DNA from: CAVZXS01 sp963779325
Lineage (GTDB): Bacteria > Bacteroidota > Bacteroidia > Chitinophagales > Chitinophagaceae
Direction of reading: 5' to 3'
Assembly: GCA_963779325.1 (NCBI GenBank)
Contig: CAVZXS010000011.1
Location: 620,001 to 684,000, forward strand
Length of the DNA: 64,000 bases
Positions 17,405-25,799 of the stretch are shown piece by piece. A program made the position numbers and the translations under genes. Under the pieces are notes generated by a model. The model ran no database searches and was not told the origin of the DNA. It was given only the letters and a program-made list of their open reading frames with translations. The stretch's first letter is position 1, and each line of letters opens with the position of its first letter.

Positions 17405-18279
17405 TACTTGGTTGTCTTGGGTTGTTCTACTTTTTTCTTAGTGTCTTTATCTAACTGTACCTGCTGACTTCTAATTAAATTTTCTACTACATACACCTGT
17501 TGCAGGTTGTAAAAATTTACGGCTGTTTTAATTTTTAAAACATAAGTACCGGTGCTTTTTTCAACAGCAATGTCATCTACGGTTCCTACCATATAGCCCG
17601 GCGGAAATTTATCGGAATAGCGACTTGTAACAACGGTATCGCCTTTTTTAACTTCTACGTTTTGCGGTATCTCCGTCAATGTAAGGTAGCGGGGGTCTTT
17701 ACTTTTCCAGGAGAGATTGCCAATTTCGCCTGTTCTTTTTAATGATGAACTAACCTGGCTTTGTACATGCAGCAGGCTCATTACCTGGCTGAAGTTGTCA
17801 CTTACATTTACTACTACGCCTACAGCATATAAATCAGTACTGATAACAGCCATATTATCTTTTATCCCCTGCACACTTCCGCGGTTGAGTTGAATATAGT
17901 TTTTATCAAACCGAACTGAGTTGGAAATAACCTGCGCATCGCGCCACATATAACGGCGCAAACTGCCGAGTGTGTCGTAAGGTATCGAATCCTGCACTAC
18001 ACTTTGTGCAGTATCAATAGCTAAGAAATTAGATGGCCGGAGATTTAATAAAGAGTCGTTGGTTCTGTGCAGTCGCAGGTTTTCTTTCTTCAATTCAAAA
18101 TAATCTTCTACCCGGTTGTACTGCGCATTTATTTTACCGGTTGCTTCATTGGCTATACCAAGGCCTACGGCCCTGTGAAATTTATTGTACCTGAAAAGAA
18201 AGGACAGTGCCGTAATCTGCAGCACTACAAAAGTGATGAAAGTAAAATACCGCCGAATGAAGAGAAATATGTTACGCAA
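17404..18279 (-). CDS. mreC: Rod shape-determining protein MreC
   Basis: The product has 291 residues: a short cytoplasmic start, one transmembrane helix (residues 13-29), a coiled coil (YNRVEDYFELKKENLRLHRTND) and the periplasmic beta domain with RDAQVISNSVRFDKNYIQLNRG and KKGDTVVTSRYSDKFPPGYMVG. MreC links the MreB filaments to the PBP2/RodA synthase. It is preceded by 97 bp containing a short palindromic repeat rather than a normal operon spacer. The tail is Lys-rich (DTKKKVEQPKTTK). Confidence 0.94.
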   Translation of the reverse strand: MRNIFLFIRRYFTFITFVVLQITALSFLFRYNKFHRAVGLGIANEATGKINAQYNRVEDYFELKKENLRLHRTNDSLLNLRPSNFLAIDTAQSVVQDSIPYDTLGSLRRYMWRDAQVISNSVRFDKNYIQLNRGSVQGIKDNMAVISTDLYAVGVVVNVSDNFSQVMSLLHVQSQVSSSLKRTGEIGNLSWKSKDPRYLTLTEIPQNVEVKKGDTVVTSRYSDKFPPGYMVGTVDDIAVEKSTGTYVLKIKTAVNFYNLQQVYVVENLIRSQQVQLDKDTKKKVEQPKTTK

Positions 18280-18291
18280 CGTAGTATGTTT

Positions 18292-18376
18292 GAAGTCGGA
18301 AGTCGGAAATCGGAAGTCAGAAAATTTATTTTGACAGACTTTTCTTATCTGACTTCTTACCTCTTACTTCCGATTT
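18292..18376. repeat. GAAGTCGGAAGTC-type palindromic repeat between mreB and mreC
   Basis: Three head-to-tail copies of an octamer-like GAAGTCG/GGAAATCG unit at 18292-18320 face reverse-complement copies at 18348-18376. Exact pairs are AAATCGGAAGT (18307-18317) with ACTTCCGATTT (18366-18376), and AAGTCAGA (18314-18321) with TCTGACTT (18348-18355). The element abuts the mreB stop codon (18377-18379). The same words occur inside the metH coding region at 56108-56140, so this is a dispersed repeat. Confidence 0.75.
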
Positions 18377-19402
18377 TTATCTCATTACAAAAGGATACCT
18401 GTCGTAGTGTTTTAAAGCTATACCCGTACCGCGTACTACACTTTTCAGCGGATCGTCGGCTACATGCACAGGCAATTTAATCTTGTTGCTCAGTCTTTTA
18501 TCCAAACCGCGCAACAAAGCGCCGCCGCCGGTAAGATAAAGACCGCGCCGGTAAATATCCGAAGCCAGCTCGGGAGGCGTTTGCTCCAATGCCTTTAATA
18601 TGGCTTCTTCTATTTTAAAAATACTTTTATCCAATGCTTCGGCTATTTCCTGGTAGCTAACCATAATTTGCTTGGGAATACCCGTTACCAAATCACGACC
18701 GTTTACCGGTATATCATCGGGCGGGTTATCCAAATCCTTCATAGCGGCGCCAATCTGTATTTTTATTTGCTCAGCCGTACGTTCGCCAATGAGCAAGCTG
18801 TGGTAACGGCGTAGCGCTTCCATAATATCAGCAGTAAATTCATCGCCGGCAATACGGATACTTTGATCGCAAACAATACCTGCCAGGGCAATAACTGTAA
18901 TACCTGTGGTACCGCCGCCAATATCAATAATCATATTACCCACCGGCTCTTCCACATCTATACCAATACCCAGCGCCGCAGCCATGGGTTCGTGTATAAG
19001 ATAAACCTCTTTGGCGCCTGCTTGCTCCGAACTGTCACGAACAGCCCTTTTCTCCACTTCGGTAATAGAGGAGGGAATGCAAATCATCATACGCCAGCTC
19101 GGGGGAAACAAAGGTTTTTTGGGATATACTAACTTGATAAGCTCTCTTATCATTAATTCGGCAGCGTTGAAATCCGCTATCACACCGTCTTTCAGCGGAC
19201 GAACGGTGCGGATGCTTTCATGGGTCTTTTCATGCATCATCAGGGCTCTTTTGCCCACGGCCAGCACTGTTTTAGGGTTATTGCGGTCCAGAGCAATAAT
19301 GCTCGGTTCATTTACTACTACTTCATCGTTATGAATAATAAGGGTATTGGCAGTACCTAAGTCGATGGCTATTTCTTGTGTAAACCAGTTAAAAAGTCCC
19401 AT
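18377..19402 (-). CDS. mreB: Actin-like rod shape-determining protein MreB
   Basis: The product has 341 residues, the standard family length. The actin-fold nucleotide motifs are intact: phosphate-1 EIAIDLGTANTLI, phosphate-2 NMIIDIGGGTTGITVIAL and adenosine LTGGGALLRGLD. MreB filaments under the inner membrane orient the elongasome. It is the first gene of the leftward mreB-mreC-mreD-mrdA-rodA cluster, so the cell is expected to be rod-shaped. The short end YDRYPFVMR is followed immediately by a repeat element. Confidence 0.97.
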   Translation of the reverse strand: MGLFNWFTQEIAIDLGTANTLIIHNDEVVVNEPSIIALDRNNPKTVLAVGKRALMMHEKTHESIRTVRPLKDGVIADFNAAELMIRELIKLVYPKKPLFPPSWRMMICIPSSITEVEKRAVRDSSEQAGAKEVYLIHEPMAAALGIGIDVEEPVGNMIIDIGGGTTGITVIALAGIVCDQSIRIAGDEFTADIMEALRRYHSLLIGERTAEQIKIQIGAAMKDLDNPPDDIPVNGRDLVTGIPKQIMVSYQEIAEALDKSIFKIEEAILKALEQTPPELASDIYRRGLYLTGGGALLRGLDKRLSNKIKLPVHVADDPLKSVVRGTGIALKHYDRYPFVMR

Positions 19403-19636
19403 TTATTTGTTTATCAGATTTTATGATGGCAAAGTTGATGTAAATATTTTGAAATAACAATACGAAACCCTTGCTATTTCAGTGTTTCTTCAAATTATTT
19501 TACGAAGCTCAGTTACCGGAAAAATTGATTCTTTGATAATAACGATACTTATTCAGCAATTGTTGTTCCAAAAAAACATTGGTGTACATTAGCATGCAGT
19601 GTATTGCAGCAGGCATTTATACACGGTGTTTTGTAA

Positions 19637-20851
19637 ATGAAAATTATTACCAAAACGATATGGATACTTTCATTGGTAAGTATGTTTGCCGATATAGCAA
19701 GTGAAATGCTGTATCCCGTGGTACCGGTGTATTTAAAAGAGATCGGCTTTTCCGTTTTGCTGATTGGCATACTGGAAGGCGTAGCGGAATTTACCGCCGG
19801 CCTCAGCAAAGGATATTTTGGAAAACTGAGTGACGAAAAAGGTGTTCGTTTACCATTTGTAAAATGGGGCTACTTTCTGAGCGCCGTCTCCAAAAGCATG
19901 ATGGCATTGTTTGTTTACCCCCTCTGGATTTTTTTTTCAAGAACAATTGATCGGTTGGGTAAGGGTCTTCGCACGGCAGCGAGAGACGCCCTGCTGTCAC
20001 AAGAATCTACCAAAGAAACCAAGGCAAGGGTCTTTGGTTTTCATCGCAGCATGGATACGTTTGGCGCGGTGCTGGGTCCGGTAATAGCGCTGTTATTTTT
20101 ATTATTTTACCCGGGCCAATACAAATTACTTTTTTTCATTGCTTTTATACCCGGCATTATCGCCTTACTGCTTGTTTTTTTATTAAAAGAAAAAAAGCAG
20201 CCTGCATCTACCTTACCGAAAGGAAATTTCTTTTCTTTTTTTAAGTATTGGAAAATCGCTTCACCTGAATACAAAAAACTGATTACCGGTTTATTGTTGT
20301 TCGCCCTTATCAACAGTTCGGATATTTTTTTATTACTGAAAACTAAAGAAGTAATCGGTGATTCGACAATATTGATATGGGACACGGCATTTCACGCTGA
20401 CACTATAACTATAGCCGCGTATATTTTTTATAATCTTGTTTATGCTCTCGCATCGTACCCGGCCGGGATGCTTGCCGATAAAGCCGGGTTGAAAAATATA
20501 TTTATACCGGGTCTTATTTTATTTGCACTGGTGTATGCAGGTTTTGCTTCCAATCCTTCTATACTTTTTATTTTTATTTTATTTTTCTTGTATGGCCTGT
20601 ATGCCGCCGCCACAGAGGGTATTGCCAAAGCCTGGATAACTAATATTGCACACGACAGCGATACAGCCACTGCCGTTGGTTTTTATACATCATGCCAGAG
20701 TGTATGTGCTTTTTTAGCCAGCAGCATTGCCGGGTTAGTATGGACACAGTTCGGAAGCATTACAACATTTTCCGTTTCGGCAATTACAGCATGTATGGTT
20801 ACAATTTATTTTGTAGTGCAGTTGCGAAACACTAAAAAAATTGCTCAATAA
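19637..20851 (+). CDS. Major facilitator superfamily transporter
   Basis: The product has 404 residues and about 12 transmembrane helices. The N-terminal half has VSMFADIASEMLYPVVPVYL followed by SKGYFGKLSDEKGVRLPFVK (an MFS loop 2-3 region) and FFSRTIDRLGKGLRTAARDALL. The latter pattern is typical of a large group of uncharacterised bacterial MFS carriers, some annotated as drug or sugar efflux. Substrate is unknown. It is monocistronic, with no recognisable structure in the 234-bp upstream gap. Confidence 0.9.
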   Translation: MKIITKTIWILSLVSMFADIASEMLYPVVPVYLKEIGFSVLLIGILEGVAEFTAGLSKGYFGKLSDEKGVRLPFVKWGYFLSAVSKSMMALFVYPLWIFFSRTIDRLGKGLRTAARDALLSQESTKETKARVFGFHRSMDTFGAVLGPVIALLFLLFYPGQYKLLFFIAFIPGIIALLLVFLLKEKKQPASTLPKGNFFSFFKYWKIASPEYKKLITGLLLFALINSSDIFLLLKTKEVIGDSTILIWDTAFHADTITIAAYIFYNLVYALASYPAGMLADKAGLKNIFIPGLILFALVYAGFASNPSILFIFILFFLYGLYAAATEGIAKAWITNIAHDSDTATAVGFYTSCQSVCAFLASSIAGLVWTQFGSITTFSVSAITACMVTIYFVVQLRNTKKIAQ

Positions 20852-20938
20852 AGAAATTATTTATCTTCGCTCCCGCTTTCCGGCATGATAATGGCGCAAG
20901 GCGACGATAACCCTTATTCTTTCCACTAAATTCTTATT

Positions 20939-21424
20939 ATGAAAAAGTTAATTGCACTGACAGTTATTTCTTTTATGGTTTTAAGCGTCGCAAATGCACA
21001 AAGCAAATCGGCCAACAGTTCTTCTTATAAAACCGCATTGGGTGTAAAACTTTGGGATGGCGGCGGCATTACACTCAAACATTTTTTTACTGATAAAAAT
21101 GCGGGTGAATTAATAGGCTATTTCTGGAACCGGGGCTTCAGGTTAACCGGCCTGTATGAAATTCACGGAAATATAGAAGGCGCCAACGGATTGAAATGGT
21201 ATATAGGACCGGGCGCACACATTGGCTTTTATGATTACAGTAAAAATAATAACTACCGTGTGAACGGAACTTTCATCGGTATTGACGGCGTACTGGGTCT
21301 TGATTACAAATTTCAAAAAGCGCCAATTAATTTATCAATAGACTGGCAGCCTTCGTTTGAATTTGGAAACAACCTTGGTTTTGTAGGTAACTGGGGCGGC
21401 TTTGCAATACGCTATACGTTTTAG
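20939..21424 (+). CDS. Small exported protein, probable eight-stranded outer-membrane barrel
   Basis: The product has 161 residues. The signal peptide MKKLIALTVISFMVLSVANAQ is followed by ALGVKLWDGGGITLKHFF, RGFRLTGLYEIHG, GLKWYIGPGAHIGFYD and a C-terminal NWGGFAIRYTF ending in aromatic-X-Phe. This is the pattern of small OmpW/OmpA-barrel-like proteins common in Bacteroidota. Function unknown. A TATCTTCG box lies about 70 bp upstream. The stop codon is only a few bases from the displaced dioxygenase tail on the other strand. Confidence 0.8.
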   Translation: MKKLIALTVISFMVLSVANAQSKSANSSSYKTALGVKLWDGGGITLKHFFTDKNAGELIGYFWNRGFRLTGLYEIHGNIEGANGLKWYIGPGAHIGFYDYSKNNNYRVNGTFIGIDGVLGLDYKFQKAPINLSIDWQPSFEFGNNLGFVGNWGGFAIRYTF

Positions 21425-21428
21425 CCTG

Positions 21429-21564
21429 CTAAAATTTTTGTATATATAAATCCAATCCGGAGTAATGGCCAATCATTGCTCCTTTTTTATGTCCCGAAAC
21501 AAAGCCAAGCCTGCTTTCCATTTCCCTGCTCAGTGCCGGCAGTTTTCTTCTTTCTATTAAAAAA
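21429..21564 (-). pseudogene. Displaced 3' end of a tryptophan 2,3-dioxygenase gene
   Basis: On the minus strand the codons read FLIERRKLPALSREMESRLG, then a GFVSGHKKGAMIGHYSG segment, then LDLYIQKF and a TAG stop at 21429-21431. This is the normal C-terminus of a bacterial tryptophan 2,3-dioxygenase. It is separated from the rest of the gene (23019-24071) by 1.5 kb holding two unrelated genes. It has no start of its own, and homology stops abruptly upstream of the TTTTTTAATAG run. Confidence 0.85.
21544..21564. repeat. Left copy of a 21-bp direct repeat flanking the segment inserted in the dioxygenase gene
   Basis: The 21 bases are identical to 23122-23142. Both copies encode the FLIERRK region of the dioxygenase, and the two copies lie 1,578 bp apart. 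Sequence similarity is lost directly upstream of the left copy and falls to roughly two-thirds downstream of the right copy. This resembles the duplicated core expected at the ends of an element integrated in a gene's 3' end. Confidence 0.75.
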
Positions 21565-21591
21565 AAATATACCAATGTAAGTTCAATTTAC

Positions 21592-22194
21592 TTATAACTT
21601 AAGTTTTGATTTTTGTTCAGCCTGAAGATTGCTACTACTATGTCTGTAAGTTCTGGCTAAACCTACTTTAACCATTGGCAATAATACACAGTTAATCCCC
21701 CAAAGTGTTCTTTTAGAATCCTCTACTTTAAAAAGACCGTTGAAGTCAAAATTCATGTAAGAGTTGAAATCTTCTACATCAATTTTGGGAGCCAGAATAG
21801 TTGGGTCATCCAGCAATTGTTTTGGAGTAAAATCAGGAAGATAATCATAGTAAACAGGCAGCACAAAGTATTTCTTATCATTGTTGTTATTTGTCACCGG
21901 AAATTTAAAAGCCATTAATGTTTCAGTTAATATTTCAATCAGCTTTTTGGGTTGTTTTCCAGAACATTTAACACTGTCGACAGCACCTTCATTATTTAGT
22001 AAAAATCTTAGAAAAAGTATGCCGTTATTCTTAACATAGATAGAAATGGTATCATTATGCTTAACCACTTTAGTTGCAAATAGTCTTTGAAGCTCCGCTT
22101 CGTTGTTAACATCTATTTGTTTTTGTCCAATCGAGTTAATGCAATTGCCAATAAATGAAAGTAACAGAAGCAAAGATTTTACGGTGAAATTCAT
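21592..22194 (-). CDS. Hypothetical exported protein
   Basis: The product has 200 residues. The signal peptide (MNFTVKSLLLLLSFIGNCI...GQ) is followed by a domain with IYVKNNGILFLRFLLNNEGAVDSV and LIEILTETLMAFKFPV. The beta-strand/Gly turn and late helix vaguely recall a TonB C-terminal-like fold, but no family can be named. It lies in the 1.58-kb segment that splits the dioxygenase gene, 27 bp after a truncated HExxH protein, and may be its operon partner. Codon use is not obviously different by eye. Confidence 0.65.
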   Translation of the reverse strand: MNFTVKSLLLLLSFIGNCINSIGQKQIDVNNEAELQRLFATKVVKHNDTISIYVKNNGILFLRFLLNNEGAVDSVKCSGKQPKKLIEILTETLMAFKFPVTNNNNDKKYFVLPVYYDYLPDFTPKQLLDDPTILAPKIDVEDFNSYMNFDFNGLFKVEDSKRTLWGINCVLLPMVKVGLARTYRHSSSNLQAEQKSKLKL

Positions 22195-22221
22195 ATCTTA
22201 TCTTTTTATAAGTAAATAAAT

Positions 22222-23025
22222 TTAGTTACATCTGGTGCCGCTTCCTAAAGTAGTATAATGTTGATATGTACTCTGAAATTCAGAACGAGAATATCCATAT
22301 AAACTTATGCTTCTTTGTTCAAAATTTCCCCAGATCCACAGATCGTCTAGCCCATTCAAAGCTAATTTAGTAGCGTCAGCAGCTGTCATTCCAAAGGAAG
22401 TTTGGAGTAAATTACTAGTCGTATTAATAAAGTTATTAAAAATAGTTGTGTGATGGGCATAATTATCATTAATTGTTGTACCAGCAAGGGCAATCATAAT
22501 ATGTAGTATTTCATGTGCAATAATTGCACCCCAAGCTTCTTGCGACATGAATATAGGTAAGTAAGTAGGGCTATTGTTACTTAAGGTTGTCTCCCAGATA
22601 TTACTACCAGGCGAAAATTCTTGTGTGATTGCCGGCCCATTATTTGGAACAGGCCCTTCTTTTAAAATTAGTGTGATTGGTCCATTGTTAGGTAATATAT
22701 TGGTATTGTAAAAACTAGTAATTGCATTATTTATAGTATTTAAAGTAATTGCAGAAAGTGCTGCATTTTTACATGGATCAGTTAAATTATTAACAACAGG
22801 GTTTACGGCAGGTGTATCACCGCCACCACCACCTTCGGGCATTTGGTCTTCGTCTGGGTTTCCACCACAATTTCCAACTTCATAGGAAAACAGGAAAACA
22901 TGTGATATCAAATCCCCGAATTGGTCATACGTATCCAAATATACATTCCATACCTGACATCCCTCCGTTTCAGTTAAACTGGAGTTTGTAGCCCGGTTAT
23001 TTTCATCCTTTTTCTTGTTTAGCAA
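22222..23025 (-). CDS. N-terminally truncated HExxH putative metallopeptidase
   Basis: The longest reading is 267 residues from a TTG. A Cys-bounded segment (GCQVWNVYLDTYDQFGDLIS...VGNCGG), a Gly/Pro-rich linker (MPEGGGGGDTPAV) and a domain with AIIAHEILHIMIALAG can be seen; HEILH is a zinc-protease HExxH motif. Exported Bacteroidota proteins with this layout begin with a signal peptide and a longer N-terminal region, both missing here. The open frame continues a few codons upstream of the TTG, into the diverged dioxygenase tail, and meets a stop. It therefore looks like a gene fragment joined to another gene. Whether it is expressed is unknown. Confidence 0.55.
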   Translation of the reverse strand: MLNKKKDENNRATNSSLTETEGCQVWNVYLDTYDQFGDLISHVFLFSYEVGNCGGNPDEDQMPEGGGGGDTPAVNPVVNNLTDPCKNAALSAITLNTINNAITSFYNTNILPNNGPITLILKEGPVPNNGPAITQEFSPGSNIWETTLSNNSPTYLPIFMSQEAWGAIIAHEILHIMIALAGTTINDNYAHHTTIFNNFINTTSNLLQTSFGMTAADATKLALNGLDDLWIWGNFEQRSISLYGYSRSEFQSTYQHYTTLGSGTRCN

Positions 23026-24071
23026 ATTTCCTGAGTATGGGATAAAATCCCCATTGTTAAATTCATTTTATGAATGAACAAATCCCCACTTGTTTTCCAT
23101 CTCTGTATCAATGCAGGGAGCTTTCTTCTTTCTATTAAAAAACTATTGAGCTGCGCTATTTCTTTAAAAATATAATGCTTGTCGGCCGCGCCTTTTAAAT
23201 ACTCTTTACCGCTGCTGCCGCCCGTACCAATCCGTATACCAATCATACGATGCACCATATTCATGTGCCGGTAACGCCAACTGCTCAGTTGTACATCAAT
23301 TTCCAATAAAGCATTTAACAATTGAAAAGGCAATTGCAATAAAGGATAGCCGCGGTACAACATAATAAACAATGCGGAACGGCAGGCAGTAAATGTTAAG
23401 TGATACGATGTGCATCCGTCGGTGGTGTTTGATTATTAAAAATTTCATCAAACGACTGTTGTATTATTTTTCTCCGCATCAGCCAAACCGGTTTTATAAA
23501 TCGTTTGATAGCTTTCCCAAAATTGAATACCGCCTGCTTCTTTTAAAAAAGGCATTCGTTCCAACCATTCGCTTACCAATTGTAATACCGATTTATCCGC
23601 TTCCGCCTTTTTTACAATATCAATATGCTCTTTGCGCAGCACCGATGTGTAGTATTCCTGTCCGTAGCGCTGTTCAAATTTCAAACCAAGTTTTGCTTCC
23701 AGTTCTTTAAACTGCCAACTTTGAAAACCACTTGCAGGCCGCAGCATATCCCGAAAATCGAGAAAGTCCATCGGCGTCATGGTCTCCATAATATCTATCT
23801 GCTGTACCAATAATTTCAAAATGGTTATACACCTGCTCAGCCGGTGTACTACGGTTTGCAGTTCCGGCGAATTATCATTTACCGCCGGTTTATTCATAAT
23901 AACAGTTATCGAATCTATTTCGTAGTGCAGTTGTTTAAACCAAAGTTCGTATGCCTGGTGAATGACGATAAAAAGCATTTCATCATGCGCCGGTAAATTT
24001 TGTTTTGCACTTTCCAATGATTGTGCATTCAAAATTTTATCTAATTGTAAATAGTCGTTGTAGTGAAGCAT
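23019..24071 (-). pseudogene. kynA: Tryptophan 2,3-dioxygenase gene body, disrupted by frameshifts and a foreign tail
   Basis: From the ATG at 24071 the first 207 codons are intact and diagnostic: HDEMLFIVIHQAYELWFKQL (haem-binding His region) and DFLDFRDMLRPASGFQSWQF. A one-base shift near 23441-23446 and a five-base shift near 23392-23400 (HRIT...FTACRSALF) break the frame. Reading resumes with LYRGYPLLQLPFQLL and YRHMNMVHRMIGIRIGTGGSSG. The C-terminus after FLIERRKLPAL is diverged and shifted again, ending FIHKMNLTMGILSHTQEIC. The enzyme opens the indole ring of tryptophan in the kynurenine pathway. The well-preserved native tail lies at 21429-21564. The gene as read is non-functional. Confidence 0.85.
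23122..23142. repeat. Right copy of the 21-bp direct repeat inside the dioxygenase gene
   Basis: Identical to 21544-21564. It lies inside the dioxygenase reading frame at the FLIERRK codons. Together the two copies bound the 1,578-bp unit that carries the truncated HExxH gene and its exported neighbour. Confidence 0.75.
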
Positions 24072-24243
24072 ATGCTAATTTACGGCAATGGGTTTTAATT
24101 GCAGGTACGAAAAATATTTTCCGAATCTGATTTGCGGGTTCGGCAAATCTGAACCCACCCCTCGAAGAATCATTTATCTGAAATTACTTAAACCCCTCCA
24201 ATGGAGGGGAGGCAGAGCTTGATAGATGAAGTAATAATAATTT

Positions 24244-25540
24244 TTACATAAACTCATACCCAATATCACTTCGATAATACATATCGTCAAAAGAAATTTT
24301 TTGCATGGCGGTTTTTGATTTTTCAACCGCACTTTTTACAGAGTCGCCGTAAGAAGTAATACAGAAAACTCTTCCACCGTTGGTTACCATTGCATCGTCC
24401 TGCTGTTTGGTGCCGCAATGAAATAATATCGTTTCATTGTCCGGTAACGGTTTCCAAGCCTGCAATTGCAATTCCCTTTTCATATTCGTTGGGATAACCG
24501 CCGCTCACCGCTACAATAGTAGAAGTACACCTGTCATCAATTTCAATTTTTATCGTATCTAATTTCTTTTTAGCAGCAGCTATGAATAATTCAACCAAAT
24601 CATTTTTTAACCTGGGCAATACTACTTCCGTTTCAGGATCACCCATGCGGCAATTGTATTCAATTACATAAGGCTCTTCTCCTACTTTTATTAAACCGAT
24701 AAAAATAAAGCCGCAATAATCAAGCTTGTCTTTTTGCAAACCGGCGATGGTAGGTTTAATAATTCTGTCTTCTACCTTTTTCATAAAAATTTCGTCGGCA
24801 AAAGGTACGGGGCTTACGGCGCCCATACCACCTGTATTGGGGCCTGTATCTCCTTCTCCAATTCTTTTATAGTCTTTTGCTTCGGGCAGTACCACATAAT
24901 TTTTACCGTCGGTTAATACAAATACACTCAGCTCAATACCGTCAAGAAATTGTTCTATCACTACTTTTTTACCGGCTGCGCCAAATTTTGATCCGTGCAG
25001 CATCAATTCAAACTCCGCTACGGCTTCTATTGTATTATTACAAATAATAACACCTTTACCGGCCGCTAATCCGTCGGCCTTTATTACAATAGGAAGCACA
25101 TGATTATTTAAATAAGTAATACCCTCATCAAAATTTGTTTCATTAAACTCCCGGTAGGCCGCTGTAGGAATACCATGCCGCAGCATAAAATCTTTGGCAA
25201 ATGCTTTACTGCCTTCCAGTTGAGCAGAGTTTTTTACGGGACCGACCGGTCTCACCCAATCTTTTCCGAAAGAACCTTCTTTAGCGGCTTCATTTAAAAA
25301 ATCTACTACACCATTTACCAGAGGTTCTTCCGGTCCTACAAAAACCAAATCAATTTTTTTATCAATACAGCATTGCTTGATGGCATCTAAATCACTAAAA
25401 GAAAAATTAAGATTAGTTCCAAATTGCTGCGTACCGGCATTGCCCGGTGCAATAAAAAGTTCTGAGCAAAGCGGGCTTTGTTTCAGTTTCCATGCCAGTG
25501 CATGTTCCCTGCCGCCGGAACCGAGTAAAAGAATTTTCAT
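24244..25540 (-). pseudogene. purD: Phosphoribosylamine-glycine ligase, single frameshift near the 3' end
   Basis: Codons from the ATG at 25540 read as PurD (GAR synthetase, ATP-grasp fold): MKILLLGSGGREHALAWKL, FVGPEEPLVNGVVDFL, PIVIKADGLAAGKGVIIC, DTGPNTGGMGAVSPV and YNCRMGDPETEVVLPRL. The frame breaks near 24440, after GYPNEYEKGIAIAGLETVTG. It resumes one base out of phase with NETILFHCGTK...MVTNGGRVFCI and ends MYYRSDIGYEFM. Both parts are well conserved, so the lesion is a single one-base change. PurD catalyses the second step of de novo purine synthesis and is normally essential in prototrophs, so a sequencing or assembly indel is as likely as a real mutation. Confidence 0.9.
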
Positions 25541-25799
25541 ACGAGAGTAAGATATTTGCTGCTAATTAAAAGAGATACGAATATCGGGTAAGAATGTTAA
25601 AGAAAAACAAGAAAAATCAGCCGTTTGCATATTTTCTGTATTTTGGACGAATTAATACCGAATCGCAGTGTAGAATTGCCTGCTGTACGGAATGATATTC
25701 ATTCCACTCTCGGTATTTATATGAATTCTTTTGAATTAAATTATAAATTAATTCGGTATAATACCGACTACTGCTCATTTCATAACTAAAAACGATTGC

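Noticed and set aside
23390..23450. Programmed frameshifting in the dioxygenase gene.
   Set aside because: No slippery heptamer or stimulatory structure is seen; two separate shifts and a diverged tail point to decay.
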